Notes under the pieces: model-generated
What the model saw: only the letters and a program-made list of their open reading frames with translations
Databases searched by the model: none
Told to the model about the DNA's origin: nothing
Origin: Pedobacter schmidteae
Lineage (GTDB): Bacteria; Bacteroidota; Bacteroidia; Sphingobacteriales; Sphingobacteriaceae
Length of the DNA stretch: 64,000 nt
Assembly: GCF_900564155.1 (NCBI RefSeq)
Contig: NZ_LS999839.1
Coordinates: 2,229,097 to 2,293,096, forward strand
Direction of reading: 5' to 3'
In this document: in pieces, positions 37,101-47,100 of the stretch
Numbering within the stretch: position 1 is the stretch's first letter
How the letters are laid out: every line of letters begins with the position of its first letter
Program-made: the position numbers and the translations under genes

Positions 37101-37765
37101 TGGCCATTTCTGCATTTGGCAAGCATATCGAAAATCAATTGGTAAAGGTGTTTAGTTTACAAACCGCAGGTTTAGCGGCCACTTATCCGGAGTTTCCGAC
37201 TATTCAGTTCCAGAACGATCCTAATAAGGGTAGAGTTTGGGGTATTGAGCTGGAAGTAGTAAAAAGCCTGGGCACGGTGTGGGATCCGCTGAAGAATTTT
37301 TATTTCGGATCTAACTTACTCTTAGCGCAAAGTGACATCAAGAAAACACCCGAACGTTATGAAGCCATCCGTTCACTGGATCGTTATACACCAAAAAATA
37401 GTCCATTGTTTGAACAGGCTCCTTATTCTATCAATACCTGGTTGAACTATGAGAACCCAAAATCGGGCTCCGACTTTACACTAACATTTAATATGGTGGG
37501 CGAACGTTTGGTACAAATTAACCTTACTGGCGAACCTGATTTATACACTATGCCTGTACCTGTTCTTGATTTTGTTTTCAGTCAGCGCATCACTAAAAGC
37601 ATCAAGTTTAAAGGATATGCTAAAAATATCCTTAATCCCGATATAAAAACGGTTTATGCGAACCCTCAAACCGGTGGTAAATGGTACGGTAAGGAATACA
37701 TCAACCGGAGTTTTACCCGCGGTGCCGAAATCATGTTGGGCTTTACCTATAATCTGTTTAAATAA
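34166..37765 (+). CDS. STN-type TonB-dependent receptor (locus B)
   Basis: A 1199-residue outer-membrane receptor. A long N-terminal extension and signal segment run to about residue 77; ATG 34166 is used here, but 34244 (MQKGSIANP) is also possible. Then come an STN domain (about 80-150), a carboxypeptidase-D-like domain (about 155-235), a plug (about 260-370, with YVAIRGLGDRSVIGQLNGVR and VTIYKTVTPDKPADAAAG) and the barrel. The plug differs from SusC receptors (no IVIDGVP-type segment), and no SusD gene follows. STN plus the adjacent FecR imply surface signalling. Its stop overlaps the next start as TAATG. Confidence 0.9.
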   Translation: MKWKPETGLLTDYLPEGILNRITFKYMQKGSIANPSFFLGPDGSRFLRIIYLLMKCSFILLFTKLTLVGMLYANTVTGQDLSRKVDLKIEGMGIKESLLQIEAKSGVKFLLPQKVLDISAKKVNINVPAITVAEAIKNVLSNSGIRYKIVDHYVVIEAIPVQQRITGKVIDAVNKETLPGVSIRVKGVQGGTTTDGNGSFSLTITQSEATLVFSYMGYNNREVKVDKNSNNLTVALSATSTALNEVTVQARRKANTSVAVLDERKKSSIIQDAISSELIEKTGSITTTQALQRVSGVTVTDDKYVAIRGLGDRSVIGQLNGVRLASSDPDRSTIPLDLVPASLLDNVTIYKTVTPDKPADAAAGIVELKTKSVPEKETFEIIAQTGLNSNVGLSGRYNSFWNSDMGTFGGKISDKNLTADFKNLAQQYPAGLGSIQNMIANSNYSPTAYQEVNRINNIMQSFDPVMTTQYKRAPLNQLYSATYGNSYDIFKKHKLGLVLGGNYYRRISDVNGGDLTQYSIYQGVVTGNKDVYSPRNIPNYITPNSLYMGKYQTYKENTGVETLNYGTLVGLTYRFNRLNEISMQYLGSWGGESKATNLYGRYEYTGLPGDVNTTTYSLKQTFRNLNTFNLQGEHKLSDKELSPRLSYNVASSRSKQNDPDFRFASLADYMPRGGGWYERPAVGAGSGAGGKVFSKHLYALTSGYVNGFGSYGIIQAEPNGRRWRNLDEKNYNYKADLNIPFKLFGQMQQLKTGVNYLFRDRSFTENQLFLPGSNFTTNKAVPLYDAEGNLNRLVSSEIIGVKMPSANQGEGMMPVGGFLYNSQKSPNNYTGYFETNAFYGMVDLKLTEKLRVAGGVRFEMTNIGSKVDTAGVFLDPSLTAGGADGSRIPLNPINPNSIYKTDYKPFYSVNATYTLNDNMNFRAAYNTTLARPELREITNVFEFDAFQMGLVVGNPNLKNQYTQNLDFRWEWFPEKGEVLAISAFGKHIENQLVKVFSLQTAGLAATYPEFPTIQFQNDPNKGRVWGIELEVVKSLGTVWDPLKNFYFGSNLLLAQSDIKKTPERYEAIRSLDRYTPKNSPLFEQAPYSINTWLNYENPKSGSDFTLTFNMVGERLVQINLTGEPDLYTMPVPVLDFVFSQRITKSIKFKGYAKNILNPDIKTVYANPQTGGKWYGKEYINRSFTRGAEIMLGFTYNLFK

Positions 37766-39504
37766 TGAATAAGATAAATCATAAACGCTTAGGCTTATTT
37801 TGCCTGACTGCCATGTTCTTTTTTCAGGCGTGTAAAAAGGACAAAGTTGACTTCGAAGCCGACAACAGAGTGTTGCAGGAAAACCGGGTCAATTCAAATG
37901 CCCGGATTGTTAATCTGGCGGGCCTGAACCAGGTTGTTTTTAATAACGATAGCCTGACCAATTTTGTGGTCCGCCATCCAAATGCTCCCGATTGGTACAA
38001 ATTTCCGGGCACAGATTATTTTCCGGTAAACGGGCAGCTGGGTAAAAGCTGGTACATTCCGCAAAACCTGTTTAATGCACAGGAGACCGTACAATTGAAA
38101 CTGGGGTCAAGAAATTTTCAGGGATCGAATGATTTTGATCTGGAATTGACGGCAAAGAATGACTACAATAACCCGACCGACTACTACCTTATGCCCACAT
38201 TTTTTATGTCGGGGCAGCCGGCAATTGTTCCGGTAAAGCGTGGTGTTTCGACACCTTCCAAGCCCGATCATTTTAAAATCAGAATTGTAAATCTTTCGGG
38301 AAGGATAAAAAATCCCGGAAATAACAGCAATGGCCAGTTAGAAGATTTAACGGGAAGCGTATCCCTTGCTTATGCCAATGGTGCGTTGGTTGCTCCGCAA
38401 ACCAATAACATCAGTTCGGCTATACAAACATCGGAATATGTAGAGCTACCTTACGGTACTTACCAGTTTAAGGTACTGATGCAGGACGGACGGCAAATGC
38501 CGGCTTTGGGATCGGAGAACTACGATTTTACGGTTATTGATCCGCCAACATCTACTATTCCAAACAGCATTAATAGCTCTACCAATTTGACTTATGCGCC
38601 AATCCAGACTTATCAGCCCGGTGGCATTTACACCATTGTTATTGCGCCTCAGCGGTTCAGGTACCTGATTAATGAAATGAGTGAGACTTCAGACACCTAT
38701 CAAAACTCCTTTCAGATCATCAACGACAATAGTGCCGCCGCCAACAATACCTATTTCAGGCTGCAAGGGGCAAATGCATGGAATACGGCTTCGGTTAGCT
38801 TCCGTGTGGATGGGAAAACACTTGGCAGCAATTTAGGTGTTGGAACAGCAGGTGATTATATGACCCTTGTTCAGGGTAATCATACTATCGAAGCAATGGA
38901 TGCATCAGGTAAAGTTATTGCTTCGGCAAATCAGATACTTCGGCCGGCACAAAATTATACGGCCTGGCTTTATCCGGACCAGAGCGGAGCGGCAAAACTG
39001 ATCATCGTTGCCAATGATTTAAGCGGCGCAACTTTCACCGGGGGAACACAGGATGATGCAACTTTCAGCAGAAATCAATTTCGGTATTTCTTTTTCAAAA
39101 GGTTTTTAAACCTCTCGGTTGGGAACCCTTATATCACCTTTACGTTAAGCGACGGGCAATCTGCCGCAACAATTGGCTACGATAACCTCAATGCGGGAGT
39201 TAACCTGCAGCCCGGTGTGCCCGTTTTTGAAAAACCATATGTAAGTAGTGGTTACGCACAATCGGCATTTCAGGTGATGGCCTACCGTTCTAAACCCAAT
39301 GTAGTACCCGGTTTGTGGGCCAACGATATTGAGGCGTTGAAAAGTGAGGTATTTATTGCAGATAAAACTTTATATCAAAAACCTGGTAGGGCGGTGCCTG
39401 TACAGGAGGCCGGCATCTATACTGTTGCATTGATTGGTCAGTCAGGCAGTAATAGTACAACGGCAAATAAAGCAAGAATGATCATTGTTAAACATAACAA
39501 ATAA
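37765..39504 (+). CDS. Large lipoprotein, DUF4397-like
   Basis: A 579-residue lipoprotein with lipobox Cys23 (FFQAC), then KKDK. The mature part begins with a NARIVNLAGL segment, and similar FKIRIVNLSG and YFRLQGANAWNTASVSFRVD segments recur; this is reminiscent of DUF4397-type beta domains. I assign no function. It overlaps the receptor gene by one base and the next lipoprotein by one base, so it is translationally coupled to both, and it occupies the position where SusD would be in a classical locus. A role as the receptor's surface-exposed partner is a fair inference. Confidence 0.75.
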   Translation: MNKINHKRLGLFCLTAMFFFQACKKDKVDFEADNRVLQENRVNSNARIVNLAGLNQVVFNNDSLTNFVVRHPNAPDWYKFPGTDYFPVNGQLGKSWYIPQNLFNAQETVQLKLGSRNFQGSNDFDLELTAKNDYNNPTDYYLMPTFFMSGQPAIVPVKRGVSTPSKPDHFKIRIVNLSGRIKNPGNNSNGQLEDLTGSVSLAYANGALVAPQTNNISSAIQTSEYVELPYGTYQFKVLMQDGRQMPALGSENYDFTVIDPPTSTIPNSINSSTNLTYAPIQTYQPGGIYTIVIAPQRFRYLINEMSETSDTYQNSFQIINDNSAAANNTYFRLQGANAWNTASVSFRVDGKTLGSNLGVGTAGDYMTLVQGNHTIEAMDASGKVIASANQILRPAQNYTAWLYPDQSGAAKLIIVANDLSGATFTGGTQDDATFSRNQFRYFFFKRFLNLSVGNPYITFTLSDGQSAATIGYDNLNAGVNLQPGVPVFEKPYVSSGYAQSAFQVMAYRSKPNVVPGLWANDIEALKSEVFIADKTLYQKPGRAVPVQEAGIYTVALIGQSGSNSTTANKARMIIVKHNK

Positions 39505-40709
39505 TGAAACTACAATTTATAAAAATCAGTCTGCGGGTTTTAGCTATGGTCAGCATTTTTGCTGCAGGCTGTGTTAAGGTCGAGTACAGTAAAATTAATG
39601 ATCCTGCCTATCTGCGTGTATTTAACAATTTAAATTACGTACAAACGATGGGCAGTAAGGATAACAAAGTACCGTTTTTCTGCATGTTTATCAATCCTAA
39701 ACTGGATGGTAACGGAGTACCTGTAAGTGCCGAAATTGTGGGCGACTTCCTGGATAAAAGAGATGCCTATGCACCGCCATATCCTTCTCATATTGGTAAC
39801 AGCACATCCAGGAATAATCCCGAATATCCAGGGAAGGAAAATGTACTGGTAGGACCTATATTAAATGGATTTGACTTAAGCAGCTGGGCCCAGGTGCCTT
39901 CTGGAAAAGTAAGGATTATGTTTGCCTATCGGCCGATGAATACGGTCCCCTTTTTTCAATTGGAGGCAGCATTAAAAAAAGATATTTTGATTGATACCAC
40001 CATAAATCTGACCAGTAAGGAAGTTTATACGCTGCATTTGCTGCAAAAAGATTTTGTAAGCAAAAGAACAGGCCTCTTACTTCGGCAGGAGACCTTTCAT
40101 AAACTGCCTTTATCAGATTCGTTGGTCTATGTAAATTTTTACAACATGAGTAGTAAAGGATACTGGCAGGCTGATAAATCATTGAAGGACGATGATTATA
40201 GGTTGGGCAGTTTTAAGGGGGGAATAAAAGAGGATATGAACGTTTTCCTTTCTCTGTATGAAAATCAGGCCAGTATGCCCCCGCAAGGCCCAACCGTACC
40301 CGGATATAAGGGCAAGTATTTTGCCAATGTAAAGTTAAATACAGAAACAGGTGTAGTTAATCCATATGTAAGCTTTCCACTTTGGGCTAGTAAAGCTGCC
40401 AATGGAATCCGAACGGATATCTGGCAGAGGTTCGACTTCTTTGTGCCAGGAATGGATATCACCAATAATCCTTTTTATGACGGGTCTTCTGATAACGGAG
40501 GAAACTGGGCGTGGGTAAACTGTTTGTTAAATGACAAAACCGGGTTAACGGGCTCAGGAACTGTTGGAGCACTACCAAATTTACTGGTAAATATCCATTC
40601 GGGGATACACAACCCCGCAACGTTTGCTACGGTAAATACAATTGAAGTAGTAAATGGTAAGGTTTATTTAACCACCATCCAACGAAAATATGCACCGCCT
40701 GTTTACTAA
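39504..40709 (+). CDS. Lipoprotein of unknown function
   Basis: A 401-residue lipoprotein with lipobox Cys23 (FAAGC). The start overlaps the previous stop (TAATG). The mature protein opens with NDPAYLRVFNNLNYVQ, faintly similar to the opening of the previous protein, and is rich in Trp, Tyr and Asn, as expected for a secreted beta protein. No catalytic motif is seen. It lies between the DUF4397-like and the FAS1 genes and is presumably part of the same surface assembly. Confidence 0.7.
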   Translation: MKLQFIKISLRVLAMVSIFAAGCVKVEYSKINDPAYLRVFNNLNYVQTMGSKDNKVPFFCMFINPKLDGNGVPVSAEIVGDFLDKRDAYAPPYPSHIGNSTSRNNPEYPGKENVLVGPILNGFDLSSWAQVPSGKVRIMFAYRPMNTVPFFQLEAALKKDILIDTTINLTSKEVYTLHLLQKDFVSKRTGLLLRQETFHKLPLSDSLVYVNFYNMSSKGYWQADKSLKDDDYRLGSFKGGIKEDMNVFLSLYENQASMPPQGPTVPGYKGKYFANVKLNTETGVVNPYVSFPLWASKAANGIRTDIWQRFDFFVPGMDITNNPFYDGSSDNGGNWAWVNCLLNDKTGLTGSGTVGALPNLLVNIHSGIHNPATFATVNTIEVVNGKVYLTTIQRKYAPPVY

Positions 40710-40721
40710 AAAACTGATCAA

Positions 40722-41789
40722 ATGAAACAATTTAAATATGTATTTATAATGGTTTTGTCGATCATGTTTACAGGCTCCTGTAAACATGACGATTTATCCA
40801 TCGCAAAGCCTAACGAAAACATTCGTCCGGCTGCAGATTTTATTAAAAATAATTACGACATGCGTTTGTTTTACGCAGCACTAAAAAAAGTCGGTTATAC
40901 AGATCAGCTAAATGGTGCAGGTCCTTTTACCATTTTGGTCCCTAACGACGCAGCTTTTAACGAACTGGGTATTTACAATCCTTCAGATTTTGATAAAATG
41001 AATGTGGATAGCCTTAAAAAGGTTATAGCTTACCATATTCTTCCACGAAAATTGAGACTGAGTGATATCCCAACCAACGGTGTAGATGTCCGTTATGCCA
41101 CATTAGAAGGATCGGAACTCTATGCTTCTCTGGCATCACAAAACCCAACAGGTGGTAGCCCGGTTAACAATCTTTATTTCAGTGGATGTGAGGCCGAAAG
41201 AAAAGATGTGGTACTGGCCAATGGGGCTTTGCATGTGTTAAACAAGGTAATGAAACCTCATTTCAGTGTAACGGTACAGGAATGGCTGGCAAAACGAGCT
41301 GAATACAGCGTTTTTGTAGCGGGGCTCAAAAAGTTTGGTTTATGGGATCAGCTGGCCACCAAAGGCCCATTTACGGTTTTTGCACCCGATAACCAAGGCC
41401 TTGCCAGCGTTGGAATTACTGAAACCTCGCTGAAAACGATGGACGCCGAAAAATATCTGGGCGAGTTACTTTTTGGTACTTATATGATGTATGGCAAACA
41501 TTTTTTTATTTCAGATTCTCAGGTGTTTTCTGTGATCAACGCCAATGCTATATATCGTTACTTCCTTAAAGATAGCAGTTACCTGATCGATTTTTCGAGT
41601 GGCAAGGAGTATCCTGATTTTAAAGTGAGTTATGTAATAACCTTACGTACAGGCCCAAGTTACTCAGACCAGCTGCTAAAATCGGTAAGCAGCAAAATCA
41701 ATGCTAAGAACGATAATCTATGTAACAATGGGCTGGTTCATCATCTGGTTGACGGATTAATGAGACCAGAACAGGCTATTAAAAAATAA
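40722..41789 (+). CDS. Fasciclin (FAS1) lipoprotein, first of three
   Basis: A 355-residue lipoprotein with lipobox Cys20 (FTGSC). Two FAS1 domains are visible, about 38-178 (with GPFTILVPNDAAFNELGI and LANGALHVLNKVM) and about 182-350 (with GPFTVFAPDNQGLASVGI and NNGLVHHLVDGLM). The H1-type (GPFTxxxPxxxAF) and H2-type (G.HHL.D) FAS1 motifs are intact. FAS1 domains mediate adhesion or bind extracellular ligands. It lies 12 bp after the preceding gene and 6 bp before the next. Confidence 0.9.
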   Translation: MKQFKYVFIMVLSIMFTGSCKHDDLSIAKPNENIRPAADFIKNNYDMRLFYAALKKVGYTDQLNGAGPFTILVPNDAAFNELGIYNPSDFDKMNVDSLKKVIAYHILPRKLRLSDIPTNGVDVRYATLEGSELYASLASQNPTGGSPVNNLYFSGCEAERKDVVLANGALHVLNKVMKPHFSVTVQEWLAKRAEYSVFVAGLKKFGLWDQLATKGPFTVFAPDNQGLASVGITETSLKTMDAEKYLGELLFGTYMMYGKHFFISDSQVFSVINANAIYRYFLKDSSYLIDFSSGKEYPDFKVSYVITLRTGPSYSDQLLKSVSSKINAKNDNLCNNGLVHHLVDGLMRPEQAIKK

Positions 41790-41795
41790 TACATC

Positions 41796-43130
41796 ATGAA
41801 TAGGATTAATTTAAGAAATATAGGCCCGGCAATTTTATTAGCAGTTATCATCTTTTTTAGTGCCTGTAATAAAACAGAATTTTTGCCGGATCCGGAGGGT
41901 GAGAAAGTCCCTTTTCAAAGTGAGGCTACAAAAACCGTAGATGAATTGCTGGCTGCATCTGCAGCAAAATTATATTATACTGCCTGGCAAAAAAGTAACA
42001 TCAAAAATATCCTGAGTGCAAAGGGGGCTAAAGTATTATTTACCGTATTTGCGCCTGATGATGCAGCTATGGAGGCGGCCGGCTTAAACCGTAGTGCAAT
42101 TAATGCGATGCCCGTGGCAGAGTTGGACAGTCTGATGATGTTTTATACCACTGTAGGTGCAGTTACCATGGAAGAACTCAAATCCCGAAGCGACAATTTC
42201 ATGCTGAAGAGCATGTTGCAACGGCCTGGACTATATGTAAAATTCTATGAAGGTAATCCTACGGGATCCTGGACATATGACCTTTATTATTATCGGCATT
42301 ACGTTGCCGTTAAGGGTGATGAACTATTGATCAATGGCAAATCAACCGGGAAAATCAATTATTCTCCGGCTATCAATGGCGGTTTGTATGTCATCGGGAA
42401 AACTTTGCAAAGACCCGTTAAAACCATATTAGAGGTATTAAAAGCTGATGGCAGGTTTACCATGTTTGTGGAGTCGCAGCGACTAGCCGATGAATTGTAT
42501 ATTGAGACTATGGCTACGGCCATGGAACCGTTATACGGATATAAGCCTTCACCTGAAGAGGTGATGCAGGCTGCCAGCGGGCGTCTTTTTTACGAAAGTG
42601 GCTGGGGCATAAATAAGCCTATATATGAGGGATATATAGGCCCGAATATTACGGTATCGACTCTATTTGCTCCAACGGATGAGGCTTTTCATAAAGCCGG
42701 TTTCCAAAGCGTAGCGGATGTGCTGAAGTTAAATGAACGCGGGAATGTACGCTTTGACGAAGATTACTATACCCCAAGGGGAGGGTATCCTATGGATACC
42801 GTTTTTAGCTACCACCGCAATTGGGGGCGGATCAATCAATCCGAAACTGCTGGTGGAGACAAAGCAAATGGTAATGCTACCGTGTTTTACGGTAATGTGT
42901 TAAGCCCGGTTTTAAATGAGTATATGGTTAATCTGGGCGGCAACCCACCAATTGAATATGGTTATAAGATGCCATTCATGTTCTCGACTAGTAACAACCG
43001 TGTCCAGATGCAGATAAAGGGATCAGACTACCCGGCAGCTACGGTTACCGAAACGGACATCAATACTTTAAACGGCCCCATTCATGTGGTGGATCAATTA
43101 TTTATTCCAAAAGGATTCAAACTAAAATAA
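41796..43130 (+). CDS. Fasciclin (FAS1) lipoprotein, second of three, divergent
   Basis: A 444-residue lipoprotein with lipobox Cys24 (FFSAC). The first FAS1 domain (about 45-210) keeps VLFTVFAPDDAAMEAAGL; the second (about 218-440) keeps STLFAPTDEAFHKAGF and ends with GPIHVVDQLFIP. Both have long insertions compared with the neighbours, which makes it the most divergent of the three. The conserved core and tight packing argue that it is functional. Confidence 0.85.
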   Translation: MNRINLRNIGPAILLAVIIFFSACNKTEFLPDPEGEKVPFQSEATKTVDELLAASAAKLYYTAWQKSNIKNILSAKGAKVLFTVFAPDDAAMEAAGLNRSAINAMPVAELDSLMMFYTTVGAVTMEELKSRSDNFMLKSMLQRPGLYVKFYEGNPTGSWTYDLYYYRHYVAVKGDELLINGKSTGKINYSPAINGGLYVIGKTLQRPVKTILEVLKADGRFTMFVESQRLADELYIETMATAMEPLYGYKPSPEEVMQAASGRLFYESGWGINKPIYEGYIGPNITVSTLFAPTDEAFHKAGFQSVADVLKLNERGNVRFDEDYYTPRGGYPMDTVFSYHRNWGRINQSETAGGDKANGNATVFYGNVLSPVLNEYMVNLGGNPPIEYGYKMPFMFSTSNNRVQMQIKGSDYPAATVTETDINTLNGPIHVVDQLFIPKGFKLK

Positions 43131-43133
43131 ACA

Positions 43134-44141
43134 ATGGTAAAGCATAATTTATATCAAAGGAACAATACAATATGGTCTTTATTGCTGCTTGCCATACTAG
43201 GTCTATCCTGTAGTAAGGACGAGCAGGGACTGAGCGATTATGACAACAACAAAATTAACCTGGTAATAGCCGATAACTTTAACCTGTCGGCATTTAGTGC
43301 GGCGCTTAAGCGTGGTAATCTGGACAAAGATTTGCAACAGGGTATGGGACCCTATACTACATTGGCTCCTTCTGATGCTGCATTTTCGGCAGCTGGGTAT
43401 ACAAGTCCGGTAAGTGTGTTGACTGCCAATTCAACAACCATTGCGCGTATTGCCAATTACCACACTTTAGATGGTCGCTACGAACTGAATAAAATGCCGT
43501 TTCTTTTCAATCAGGAATTGAAATCCCGTGGTGGAAAATTATATGTAACCCACTGGATAAAAGGACAGGATACTGTGCTTACCATAAACGGAGCAAGGGT
43601 GCTGGCTCAAAATATTCCGGCATCAAATGGGTTGATCCAGGTATTGAACCGGGTGCTTACTCCTTATCTGCATGATGTATTGAGCGATGCCATAACTGCT
43701 GAATCCGGCATTACACTTTTTGCCCAGGCTCTGAAAACTTCGGGGCTGCTGCAAACCCTGGATCAGGCCGGCCCTTACACAGTTTTTGCACCAGATAATG
43801 CAGCAATGCGGGCCATGGGCTACACCAGTGTAGAACAGATAAATGGTACCGATCCGGAAGTACTTAAAAGACTGGTGAACTATCATATTTTGAAGGACAG
43901 GCGGTTTATTTATGATTATATCCTGAGTGCCGGAGCCAGCAATACAAGCCGGCAGGCCATGCTCGATGGAAACTCTGTGAACATTACATTGGTACCTACG
44001 CCTGGTGTTCCGGGTAGTTTTAACGGAATCAGCTTAAAAGGTATAGGAAATACAAGTCCGGTAAACCTGCTTAAACAAGATATCCTGACAGGCAATGGTG
44101 TGTTGCACATTATAAACAGTGTTTTACGGATTACCCAATAA
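43134..44141 (+). CDS. Fasciclin (FAS1) lipoprotein, third of three
   Basis: A 335-residue lipoprotein with lipobox Cys26 (GLSC). Two FAS1 domains, about 36-178 (GPYTTLAPSDAAFSAAGY) and about 185-335 (GPYTVFAPDNAAMRAMGY, closing with GNGVLHIINSVL). It starts 3 bp after the preceding stop. Three adjacent FAS1 lipoproteins suggest duplication followed by divergence, with six FAS1 domains in total between two TonB receptors. Confidence 0.9.
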   Translation: MVKHNLYQRNNTIWSLLLLAILGLSCSKDEQGLSDYDNNKINLVIADNFNLSAFSAALKRGNLDKDLQQGMGPYTTLAPSDAAFSAAGYTSPVSVLTANSTTIARIANYHTLDGRYELNKMPFLFNQELKSRGGKLYVTHWIKGQDTVLTINGARVLAQNIPASNGLIQVLNRVLTPYLHDVLSDAITAESGITLFAQALKTSGLLQTLDQAGPYTVFAPDNAAMRAMGYTSVEQINGTDPEVLKRLVNYHILKDRRFIYDYILSAGASNTSRQAMLDGNSVNITLVPTPGVPGSFNGISLKGIGNTSPVNLLKQDILTGNGVLHIINSVLRITQ

Positions 44142-44173
44142 CAGATCAGTTCGTAAATAATTAAAATTAAAAG

Positions 44174-47100
44174 ATGAAGACAATTATATATTCAGTCGCG
44201 ATGCTGTGGGCCCTGTTTTTGATGGCAGTTTGCAGTATGGCGCAGGAAACGAGTGGCTCATTAACCGGGCAGGTTAAAGATGCCAAAGGCTTAGGCATTC
44301 CCGGAGCAACCGTTGTAGCAGTACATACGCCATCGGGCACCCGGTACGCGGTTTCGGCTGATGCAGATGGCCGCTATTTTTTAAATAATCTGCGCATTGG
44401 CGCACCATATATGGTTACGGTTTCTACCACAGGCATGAAAAACGAAATCCGTAACGATATAGCGGTTCGCTTGGGAGGCACCCAACAGCTTAATGTTGTT
44501 TTGCACGATAATGTTCAAGAGCTGAATACAGTGGTTGTTTCGGGAAGGGCTGTTTCCAAACAAAAGGCAGATAGCTATGGAACGGGTAAAAATATCAGCG
44601 CCGAGCAGGTTAAAAACATGCCAACCATCAGCAGAAGTTTGACCGATATTACACGATTAACCCCTCAGGGAAGTAAGGACAATAGTTTTGGCGGTACCAA
44701 TTTCAGGTACAACAACGTAACTATTGATGGCGCGGTAAATAACGACGCCATTGGCTTTAGTCCTTCATTGGGCGGACAAACCGGAACTTCAGGGATGAAT
44801 GGCAGCAGCACCCGGACCAATCCGGTTTCGCTGGATGCAATAGAAGATATGCAGGTTTACCTGGCGCCTTTTGACGTAAAGATCGGGAATTTTACAGGTG
44901 GTTCGGTAAATGCCGTTACCCGTAGTGGTACCAATACCCTAAGTGGTTCTGTATATGGTTTTGGCAGAAATGCAGCCATTACCGGTAAGGATCGTGTGGG
45001 TGGTTTAGGCAAAATGCACAATGATTTTCACGATTATCAGGCGGGTTTCCGTATCGGATTTCCAATGATCAAAAATAAACTGTTCTTCTTCAGCAACGAG
45101 GAGATTACGCATCGTCAGGATCCAACGCAGTTGTATGCCGGAACAGCAGAAACCAGTCATATCTTTAGTGTTGCAGATGCTCAATCTATCAGCGATGCTG
45201 TTAAAAGTCGTTACGGAAATATCTTTGATGCAGGTACTTCAGGCATTTATACGAATTGGAGTAAATCTCAAAAATTCTTTAACCGTTTAGATTGGAACAT
45301 CAATGATAAACATCAGCTGGTGCTTAGAAACAATACCATCTTTAGTAAGGCTACGCACATGGATCGCGACCAACAGGATTTCCGCTTCAGCAGTATGGCT
45401 TTTCAACAGAATAATAATCAAACCAGCACTGTCGCCGAACTGAAAAGCCGGTTTAACAATGAATTTTCCGGTAATTTACTGGTGGGCTTTACCCATGTTA
45501 GCGATAATCGTGACCCACTAAGTGATCCTACTTTGCCGCAGGTGCAGATTATGGGGCGCACGCCAGGAACAACCATTTATCTGGGGACGGATCGTGAGGC
45601 AAGTATTTTTAATATGAAACAGAAAACATGGGAGTTTACAGCCAATATCAACTGGACCAAGGGACGCCATAAAGTTTTGGTGGGTACGCACAACGAGTTG
45701 TATAACATTCAATATGGCTTTGTAAATGCCTGGAATGGCCGTGTTGACTATCTGAATATTGATGATTTTATTAGCAACAAGCCATATCGGGTAAGAGGCA
45801 GTTACAATTACTTTGACAACAGCAGGGCTTCCTTGCTGGCAAATCCTGCTGCAGATTTTAATGTGAACATGTATAGTTTATATGTTCAGGATGAAATCAG
45901 ACTGAGTGATAAATTGCGCGTTACACCTGGTTTACGTGCCGATATGGTGAATTTGCCGGAAATGCCTGCCTTGAGCGACAAGGTCCGAAACATACTGGCT
46001 GATCCTAATTTTGGTAACACTTATACCTACACCCCGCTTAACCGCATAGAAAATAAGTTTTTAAATAAAGTACAATTATCGCCACGGTTGGGTTTCAGGT
46101 ACGACGCACTAGGCAATCAAAAATTGATTTTAAGAGGAGGTATAGGAATGTTTACAGGCCGTATTCCTTTTGCATGGCTGGCTTATGCATACTACAATAC
46201 GGGAAATAATTTTGGTGCTATTGACCAGAAGGCCGATCAGCAGCCGTTTGTGCCGGGTACTGACCCCATTAAACCAGGCAACAATGGTATTGCTGGTTTT
46301 ATTGAACAAAACGGAACGGTAATTAATAATCCAAATAGCGGTCGTACACAGATTGATCTGGTGGATAACGGATTTGAAATGCCACAGGTACTACGCGGTA
46401 GTTTGGGTATCGACTACGAAACAGAAAGCGAATGGCGTTTTACACTGGAGGGAATGTATACCAAAAGTTTAAAGGATGTTTTGTTCCAGCAATTAAACAC
46501 CAAAGACAATCCACTTTATTATGGTTACGACAAAGCAAAACAACAGCCTGTTTACGGTGGTACGGTCGACCCTCGTTTCTCCAACATTTATCTCCTGAGT
46601 AATACCAGCGAAGGCTATCGCTATAGCCTTACCGGAACCATCGCTAAAACATTTGCAAAAGTGTTAAATGTGAGTACTTCCTACACTTACGGCGAATCGA
46701 AAGATCTGAGCAATGGTGTGCGTAACTCTATGGAAAGTAACTGGCAATTGAATCAGTCGCTGATACCCAATAGTCCTTCATTGAGTTACAGCAATTTTGA
46801 TATTCGCCACCGTATCGTATCCAGCATCAGCTATAACCATGAATGGAAAGGGGCGGGAAGAACAAATATCAGCCTGTTCTTTAGTGCACAGTCGGGCAGT
46901 CCCTTTACTTATGGCATTGTAAATGCCAGTACCCAGGGTTTGCCTCAGCAGGTTAGTTTAACCTATATCCCATTGCGTGACGAAGCTTTGAATTATTTTA
47001 AAGACATACCAACACAAACGGCTGTGCAGCAAGCTGCGGCCTTCAACCAGTTTATTGATGGAAATGAATACCTGAAGAGCAGAAGGGGCATGTATACTGA

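Noticed and set aside
37765..40709. SusD homologue in locus B
   Set aside because: Neither lipoprotein has the SusD helix pattern (ARAxxY/F...) or TPR-like helices; both look beta-rich.
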